Positions 56,601 to 64,000 of a stretch of 64,000 nt of DNA are shown one piece after another. The stretch is from the NCBI GenBank assembly GCA_037367405.1, contig JAZKJV010005531.1, forward strand, positions 1-64,000, given 5' to 3'. The first letter of the stretch is position 1. The number at the start of each line of letters is the position of its first letter. The notes beneath the pieces are model-generated. The model was given only the letters and a program-made list of their open reading frames with translations. It was not told where the DNA came from and did not search any database. The position numbers and the translations under genes are program-made. This DNA is from Ottelia alismoides. Taxonomy: Eukaryota; Streptophyta; Magnoliopsida; Alismatales; Hydrocharitaceae.

Positions 56601-57084
56601 TAGGCCTAATAAAAATTGTTAGAACTTGTTTTTACCTTATTCTTCTTATTTGTTTTCTTATTAGAAAATATAAAAAAACGCAAAATTAAAAACCACAAAA
56701 ATATGCATTTTCTGATCTGATTGCCGACTACTTCGTAGGTTTTACTCGTGCTCCTTGTGTTCGACCCTAGTATCTATACCAGGTTAAATAATTGATTTTC
56801 TTGATGAGTCTGATCGGGTGATTGAGGTCGCAATGACCTTTCATATCACTTAACCTTGATCGCCTGAGCCCTCACCACTCCCTATGTTCGACCTCTACAT
56901 ACTTGCACATTATACACATCTATTATAAAGTTATAATAAATTTTAAACGCCACACTTGTATTTTCATTTCTTGATTATATTGTGGGTTAGTTGTTGTCTG
57001 AAGTTGGGTTTCTTGCGGGTCGCTACATCGATTATATCTCTGCCTTGTGTGAGAAATATTTAGACCCGTGAAAAATTCTATTCA
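53639..57084 (+). mobile_element. 3' LTR closing the plus-strand composite
   Basis: It starts TGATGAATCCTTGATTC after a clear polypurine tract. AT-rich U3 to about 54420, GC-rich zone with TATATAG (about 54669), C/T-rich leader, intron-like segment (54902-55216), then AT-rich U5 with GTGTTCGACCCTAGTATCTATACC (about 56757). It differs from the 43529 LTR beyond the first dozen bases and is closer to the one at 39583. The right border is placed where minus-strand pol homology resumes (about 57085); CTACA at 57027 is another possible end. No target duplication matching GGCAT at 39578-39582 was found. Confidence 0.75.
54902..55216 (+). other. Intron-like segment in the 53639 LTR leader (315 bases)
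   Basis: Donor ATCTTCAG|GTAACC and acceptor GCCTTCACAG|GTACTA. Position between the C/T-rich leader and the second GC-rich block is the same as in the other LTRs. Confidence 0.45.
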
Positions 57085-59804
57085 ATAGGAACACTTTGGT
57101 ATTCCTCTTGAGGAATACATCTTCTCCATATGCAATCAGGACCCTCGAAAAAGAGGAACATGTCCTCCCAATGGTAGTGTCTGGATTCAAACTTAAGTCA
57201 GACAATTCTGCTATTAGGCCAATCCTAGGGAACTTTCTTGGAGACAAGATAATTTATCAAGTCGGCATACCATGAGAGATGGTCAATAAAAGAAATTGAC
57301 TCGTATGTGAAGGATTCTCAAATTTGTTCTGATTCAAGAGATGTGTTCTGCTCGATCCCAGAGAAGTGACCAGCCACTACATTCTTTACTACACGTTTAT
57401 CCTTAATTTTCAAATCAAATTCCTAAAGCAAGAGAATCCATCTAAGAAGATGTACCTTCATGTCTTTATTTGTCATTAGATATCGGATGGCTGAATGATC
57501 TATGAAAATTGTCACTTTTGATCTGAGAAGTAAATATCTGAATTTCTCCAAGGCAAAGACTACGGTAAGTATTTCCTTTTTGGTCACGGTATAAATTTTC
57601 TAAGTTTGATTCAAAACTTTGCTTGCATAGTGGATGGCATAAGGGAATCCATATCTCCTTTGTCCTAGCACAACCCCTTTGCAAAATTGGAAGCACCGTC
57701 ATGATCGAAGGGAAGAGACCAGTCAGGGGCTTGTATGACATGTATCAATTATCTTCCTTTTTTCGATAGATCAAAAACTCCTTTACATTTATGATCTACA
57801 ACAAATTCAGTGTCTTTCCCTAAGAGCTCAGTAAGCGATCGGGCAATCTTTGAGAAATTTTTGATAAATCTACAATAAAATTCAATGTGCCCTAGAAATG
57901 ACCGCACTTGGTTGACGTTGGTTGGTGGTCGAGTTTTTTGATCACATTCACCTTGGTAGGGTCAACCTCCATTCCTTTTTTGGTGATGGCATGCCCCAAC
58001 ACAATGCCCAATGTCACCATAAAGTGACTTTTCTCTCAAGAGAGCACCAAATTCACTTCCCTACACCTCTTGAGGACTCAGTATAGGTACACGAGATAAT
58101 AATCGAATGAATCACCATAGACCGAGAAGTCATCAACAAAGACTTACAAAAAAATTCCCAACCATTTCAGCAAATACGAAAATCATGTACCACTGAAAAG
58201 TGCCAAGGGCATTACATAGCCAAAAAAGTGTGCGCCTAAATGCATAAGTGTCAAACAGACAAGTAAATGTTGTCTTTTCCTAGTCCTCGGGTACGATGGC
58301 TACTTGATTGCAGCCCAAGTACCCATCCAAAAAAACAAAAGTCTTCCCTCCCAGCAAATCTCTCCAAGATCTAATCAATAAATGGCAATGAGAAGTGGTC
58401 CCTTATCGTCGTAGCATTCAATCGCCTATACTCTACACAAATACAACGCGACATGGGTACTCGTGACGTGATCTCGTCTCCCTCCTCATTGGTTATGATC
58501 TAAATTCCTATCTTCTTAGAAACTATGTAAAGAGGTCACCCACTTGGAGTCTGAGATGGGATAAATGAATCCTGCTCCACACCATTTCTCTATCTCAACT
58601 TCACCACTTCCCGTAAATTTGGATTCAACCTGCATTCGAATTCTCAGGATGGGTTAGCATTCTCCTCAAGTAAATATGGTGTGAACTTAAAGCGGGGTTA
58701 ATCCTTTGGACATTCGGTAATCTTCAACCTATGGCCTTGTGGTTTTTCTCAAATATATCTAGCGGGCAGAATTTATGCTCTTCGGCCAGATGTGAACTGA
58801 TGATATCAGAAATTTTACCTTAGGTCCCACAATGAAGGAATATTTTAGAGTAGGAGCAGTGTCTTGAGCTCATGTAGTTCTATGTCATCCAAGAAATATG
58901 TTTCTATCAATGCGTGGTATTTGTTGCCACCAACTAAATGGCTTCATGGGTCAGACCGCCAAAGATGTGTCTGATTTCGAAAAAAAGTTACATCCGACCA
59001 TCATCTTTACCCCTAGATTTTCTTGAGAGAAATGGTACAAACAGGTCAAGAGAGATCTCCGAGTCTTTGAGGGTGTAGGGGTATTCGTGGAAGATATGAT
59101 CTTGAAGGAGTTGGAAAAGTACAGTATCGACAATGTCCTCTCCAGATGAGAGGGATTCTTCAACTACTATCGGGTTCTATCTCCATGGCCCAACTGTTGT
59201 AACTGTGCCACAATCTGCCTTTGACCTGGAAGAACTAGACTTTGTCCTAGATTTTGAATAGATCGTTGAAATCTTGTCTGCTTAATATCTATCTCAACAT
59301 CTCTGAAGTAGATCTTCCTAGAAGTATAATCAAATAGGGCTCCAGTGGTCCTAAAGAAGGGTTGCTCTAAACTGATCTAGGAATATTTCAGTTTCTAGGG
59401 ACCTCCATGTCTAGGACCATGAAGTCCACCTGATAATCTTGTCCCTCTATGTTGATCACAATGTTCCAGATCTCGTCCTTGGGTCTCTTAGTCGATGTGT
59501 CTGCAAATTAAAGCACGGCTCTTGACTTCTTAAGAGGACCTACATTTAGATGTTCACACAGTGTAATAGGCATGAGATTGATAACGGAACCATTGTCTAA
59601 GAGAGTTATGGAAAACTTAATGTCATTGATCTAACTGGTCACAAAATGTACGCTCATGTCCCTCTTCTTCCTATAGAGCCCATTGTTAATTAAACAAGAA
59701 GTTGTGATAGAGAGGATAGGCTTCTTTGTTCATTTAGGATTCTTTCTGCTAACCCTGATCAGTGTGCATCTCACCTTAATATACTTTCTGAATGCAGAGT
59801 CGTC
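57085..59804 (-). pseudogene. Athila-like protease, RT, RNase H and integrase N-terminus (minus strand), decayed
   Basis: From right to left on the minus strand: protease (FSITLLDNGSVINLMP near 59600, where the usual catalytic DLG/DSG reads DNG; DYQVDFMVLDMEVP near 59420), RT (FVFLDGYLGCNQVAIVPED near 58340; GDSFDYY after the catalytic box near 58110; SHFMVTLGIVLGHAITKKGMEVDPTKV near 57970), RNase H (YASKVLNQT...LTVVFALEKFRYLLLRSKVTIF near 57550), and the pre-integrase stretch (WYADLINYLVSKKVP near 57260; CIPQEEYQSV near 57100). Stops and frameshifts are numerous. It continues in the integrase at 39582-38873 across the composite, and is cut on the right by the CACTA element at 59805. Confidence 0.9.
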
Positions 59805-60030
59805 CACTACAAGAAAATGTTGTTTTTGCGACCACAATGTTACTACTACGGTCGGTGGTAATGTAGTCGCAAACTATGTTGCCACTATTTTGCGATTACC
59901 ATACTACCACATTGTAGTAGCGATATTCTAACGTGAATGTTGCTACTACATGTAGACGCGCTTTTGGTAGTAACTACTTGCGACCACGTTACTACCACGC
60001 TGTCGTCGCAATATAGTCCCAAATTTTGGG
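59805..60030. repeat. CACTA subterminal repeats
   Basis: Words such as GCGACCACAATGTTACTAC, GTAGTCGCAA, GTTGCTACTAC and GCGACCACGTTACTACCAC recur in both orientations. Such repeats are the binding sites of the En/Spm TNPA-type protein in known CACTA elements. Confidence 0.8.
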
Positions 60031-63000
60031 TGAAATTTTTCGAAAAATATTTTCCTTGCCGCCCCCTTCCCCCCAAAACCCTATACCCTTTATCTCGCAC
60101 ACACCTTTCCTCCAAAACGCCCCCTCCTCCCAGCCCTAGTCGTCTCATGCCCCTGGCCTCTCTCTTCTCCACCACCCCTTCCCCTAAATCGAAGCCTTCA
60201 ACCCCTCCCTCTTGCATGCCCCCTTCCTCCCGTGCACCCTTCCCTCTAGCCTAGCCGCCGCGCGACCGACGTGAAGGACTCCTTACGGCAAGTGCTCCCC
60301 GCGACAAGCCCCCCTCGCTCTCCACGGCCTCCTAGTTGCGTGTCGTCGTCTTCTTCGGACAGGTGACTCAATTTCTTCAATGATGTGCATCCTTCAATTT
60401 ATGAAATATTCTACTCCTGCAATAGTCTATTTTTAATTACGAGTATAATGAAGAGCATTGTCATCTTAACACAAATAGCACATGTTGGGTCTCACAAACT
60501 CCATTAGTTTGGTACTAGTATGTATATTAGGTTACCGATATTGAAAAAAAAAAGAAAATCATTAAGATTGATGTTCTGGTGATAAGATGACTATTAAGGT
60601 GACGCATATAGAGATCAAAAATGCATAGAAAATAGAAATGGATGATTTTTACGATATATTACACGTTTACTTAATATTTACTGGAATAAATATAAAATTT
60701 TCTCCCTCAAAATTAAATCGCCAAGTTGGAGACTCCCTCAAAATTAAATCGCCAAGTTTGAGCCTCAAAAAAAGTTGGAGCCAATCCAACGAAATCGACG
60801 GCAAATCACAAATCTAAATTCTCAAAAGTCTGTCTCGGATGTCGACTCTCCCTCTGCCCTATCGCCTAAAAGCCTAAACCCTAGGCCGGTCACGCGCGGC
60901 AACTCTCGACATCGCCGGCCACCACCGATTGGTTCTCCATCACGGTCACGCCAACCATTCCATCCCCTTATTCCTACGCGAGAACTGTCGGCATCGCCAG
61001 GCCGATCAGATTCAAGACTCGCCGGTTCTCCACTCGTGCGACGGTTCTCCATCTCCGCCCGGAAGATATCATCACAGTTGCACTAGTTTCCTCTGCCCTT
61101 TTGTCTCACATCACGTAAGTCTTTTTTTTATACTTTATAGATGACCTTTATTATATATTCTTTATAATACTTATGAACAATCACAAAGGACATGACAAGC
61201 TCATGTCCGTTATTTAGGTTCTGAAGTTGGATAAAGGAATTTTTATATGCTTATTCCTACAATCTTTTCGAATTACGGGTCTACGTAGTCTAATCTTCTT
61301 CTGTTCGATATAGTCGATCCGATAATATGTCTTAGTTGAACTGTTCTAATTTACCACCCATCGTTCTTTTTCACATGATATAAGAGTGACGGTCCGTGAT
61401 CATATATCTGAGCCACTTGTAACACCTAGCCGAGTCCTGGATATATCTGGAGTTGAAGAAGGAACCCTACTGTTGTGCTGGAGTATGGGCCACCTAACCA
61501 TCCACTGATAAGTATTCTGGGTGCTGCGCCTGTGCATCCATACATTAGTTCAGCAATAGGACATGTACCTTTTTTGTCCTCTCCTATATCATTATATTAT
61601 ATGAATAAACTTCCATTGATTACATAAAGATATTACCACATGCACATATGGACCTACATATGGTATTAAAATCATAAGAATTTTTCAGAATCAAATCCAT
61701 TTAGATAATAAGTCAAAATGACATACTTAAAAGCTCGATTTCCTTTCGAATTTAAAAAATAATAATAAATGAATTCTGCATGCATCATGGAACGAAAATC
61801 ATTGAACTAACCCGCAAGATAGTTGACTTGTACGTGAGCAAATGAGCTCATATCCATAATAAAAGAAATCAAATAACCATTAACTAAACTGAAAAGGGGG
61901 AAGACAAACATAATTCATAACAAATAAATAAATCTATAATTAAAAGATGAAGGGTACATGTACCTACATACATTGATTTTTTAAAAAATTATGTTAAGTT
62001 ACATATAAACCAGCTTATGTTAACTTCTTACTTTATAACGATGACCCTTTATTTCGAAATAATATAACTAAAGGTCATCAAACTCCACTACGATCTATAT
62101 ACAAAAATTGGATAAATCAGCATAAAATATACTATGTATTCTTTCAAACCTTTATCTAGTTACCAGACAGCATAACAGTAATATCTAGTTGGTAGAAAAT
62201 ATAGTTTTATGTAGTTATCAACATTAAGAATGGAATGTATTGCACAAACTTATTTACATGCGTTTCCTATGTCAATATCTTTGTATACCCAAATTTAAAT
62301 GTGCACTAACTGTGGATACAAAATTCAATTCTATATACCACCACTATTTTCGTTTCATATTTTGAGTATACATAAATGAATCATTGTATATGTATTACAG
62401 TAACGTGTAATGCACACCTCTTGGAAACATATTTAAGTGCATTTCATACGTGCACTTCCTAACGAGACACATACTTGAATAAAAACACCTCTAGAAAGTT
62501 CAAATATTTGAATAAAAACATCTTGTGGGGTGGGAGGGGATTACAGGTTTGTAAGGGACTTGACTTTTTTTCAATCAACTTATTGTCCCAAGCAGATTAG
62601 AGAAAAATCAAAATGGTAGTAATACAAATTTCATGGAGGGTTGAGACCCCCGTCTTGTTGGGGTATGATACGGCAGGAGGGGAGCATACAAGGTTCTTCA
62701 GCTTGGCTATATGGTTAGGATCCAAGACATATCAACAGCTACAATTTTTAAATGATCTATCTTGTTATCAGTGTAGATTTGACCCATATGTGATATTTAT
62801 GAATAGGATTAGAAATAATAAATGTATTTTTGCAGAAAAAAATCTGAGGCGTAGTGAAGTAATTGACTATCCAATCGGATGTTTTGAATTACATAGAAGG
62901 ATTTGCACATATATGCCACAAGGACCTTTCTCGTAATATAATATGACTTTGTAGTCCTATAACATATAGGATATGGACAACAAATGCATAGTTGTTCTGT

Positions 63001-63247
63001 GCAAAAATAATACAACAATGATCGCAAACAAAGTCATCTATATCATAATGTTGTATGTACATTAATGCTAATGTTAGTTGATCAAATCGTCATGCTTGAT
63101 GGGACGGACTGAATGCGATTATATTATATACCTAATTTAGGAAGCATATTGATTTAGATGTGAGTATGTTATCGAATAGAGGAAAATCTTTTGTTCTATC
63201 AAATCATGTGTCTAATTACCTATTATGGATGCATTATAGGTAGAACA
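60031..63247 (+). other. CACTA interior before the transposase, no supported gene
   Basis: C/T-rich 60050-60360 and 60830-61100 (both could be leader exons; AAAACCCTA and CCTAAACCCTA motifs occur), then AT-rich sequence. One open frame of 107 codons at 62613-62936 (WRVETPVLLGYDTAGGEH, DYPIGCFELHRRICTYM) matches nothing recognised. Confidence 0.45.
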
Positions 63248-64000
63248 ATGGATGCGGCAAGGAATTGGATGTACAATCATTTAGTGAATGGATCTATTTG
63301 CATGCCATTTCTCCTAGGTGTAGAAGGCTTTCTTAATTTTGCATATGCCCAAGGAGATGGAATAGTTGATGTAGATGGGGAAGATAATTTGTCCGTGTAT
63401 GCAATGCAAATTGATGAAGAAACAAGCTAGAGATATTGTGGCAGGACACTTGTGCACGAAGGGTTTTGTCGATGATTACACATCTTGGTATGCGCATGGA
63501 GAGACATGTACTACTTACGAAGAGAGATCTCAGACTCCGGACAATCCTTTTGTTGAGATGGTGATGGATGCATCATGCTTTAATTTAGATCCTTCTATGC
63601 AGGGTTGTGATGATGAAGAAATCCATGAGGAATCTAAAGACTTTCTTGAACTCTTACAGAAGGAAGAGGAACCATTATGGGAAGGTTGCAAGACATTTTC
63701 ACTCCTATCAGCTGTTACAGAGTTGTTGACGATAAAATCTGAATATAATATGACTGACGTTAGTTTCAATGCCATGATTAAGATCATAAAAAGAATGCTT
63801 CCAGAGGATAATGTTTTGCCAGGATCCTACTAAAAGATCAAACAATGATGGGTACACTTGGATTATCAGCCAAGTTAATTGATGCTTGTCCTAACCATCA
63901 CATTTTATACTATGGAGATGAATATATGCGACTGAATATCCAGATTGTGGAGAACCTCGATTCAAACCCAATATGAAATCAAATGTTCCACAGAAGGTGC
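63248..64000 (+). pseudogene. CACTA transposase (TNP2-like), N-terminal part, frameshifted and cut by the window
   Basis: It starts MDAARNWMYNHLVNG at 63248, typical of the transposase-associated domain. EGFLNFAYAQ follows, then, after a frameshift near 63370, IICPCMQCK and HLCTKGFVDDYTSWYAHGE (Cys/His-rich domain with the WYxHGE motif). LYYGDE and ACPNHHI (about 63870-63920) and, in yet another frame, PDCGEPRFKPNM (63945-63980) match the start of the Transposase_21 core. At least three frame changes and the TAA at 63831 show it is inactive. The catalytic part lies beyond the window. Confidence 0.88.

Larger units (their letters stand above)
59805..64000 (+). mobile_element. CACTA (En/Spm) DNA transposon, left end and 4.2 kb, runs out of the window
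   Basis: CACTACAAGAAAATGTTG at 59805 is a standard CACTA terminal repeat; the three bases before it (GTC, 59802-59804) would be half of the target duplication. Dense subterminal repeats follow, then C/T-rich, AT-rich and finally transposase sequence on the plus strand. It is inserted in the minus-strand Athila-like protease region and is therefore younger than that element. The right end is not in the window. Confidence 0.88.

Noticed and set aside
60775..61144. Arg/Ser-rich frame of 103 codons in the CACTA element as a gene
   Set aside because: Low complexity, overlapped by open frames in other phases, in a C/T-rich probable leader.

Overview
The window looks like nuclear DNA from a flowering plant, probably a monocot with a large repeat-rich genome. 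That is inferred from the element types and from one plant-specific host gene. It is almost wall-to-wall transposable elements, many nested in one another. Only one host gene can be supported: an early nodulin-93 (ENOD93)-like gene on the minus strand at 21441-22012, with four exons, correct splice sites and a TATA box. It sits in about 2.5 kb of unique-looking sequence (20223-22689).

Left part (1-11307). A minus-strand LTR fragment (1-370) is followed by a decayed L1-type LINE (371-8703). The LINE reverse transcriptase is split by a 3265-bp solo LTR (3347-6611) with a perfect 5-bp target duplication (GTCAT). A 5'-truncated LTR follows (8704 to about 11307).

11308-20222. A 5'-truncated RTE-type LINE is split by a complete 8042-bp non-autonomous LTR element (11936-19977). 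That element has two ~3-kb LTRs, a tRNA-Asp-type primer site, a polypurine tract, no coding capacity, and a perfect AGCTC target duplication.

22690-30221. A minus-strand LTR (22690-25248), a plus-strand LTR fragment (25249-25820), and a minus-strand chromovirus-like Ty3/gypsy remnant (LTR, protease and gag, 25821-28105). A non-autonomous Mutator-like element with GC-rich cargo lies at 28561-30221. Sequence at 30231-32790 is unassigned.

32790-59804. A minus-strand Athila-like Ty3/gypsy element is broken by three insertions: a GGCCC-rich hAT element (34998-35761), a second non-autonomous hAT (36829-38872), and a ~17.5-kb plus-strand composite (39583-57084). The composite holds three LTRs, an internal 3' fragment, and an almost complete but stop-ridden Athila-like pol (48600-51568). 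A CACTA (En/Spm) transposon starts at 59805 and runs out of the window with a decayed transposase.

Two features recur across separate LTR-element copies and deserve most attention. First, downstream of pol there are arrays of short hairpins, most of them followed directly by a copy of the polypurine-tract core (AAGTATAGGGG-like); they occur in three elements. Second, the transcribed part of six LTR copies, and possibly more, carries a GT...AG intron-like segment of about 275-340 bases at the same relative place. The LTRs also share a palindromic 5' end (TGATGAATC-n-GATTCATCA), and most share a U3 hairpin and CCGTTGGATC/GATCCAACGG palindromes.
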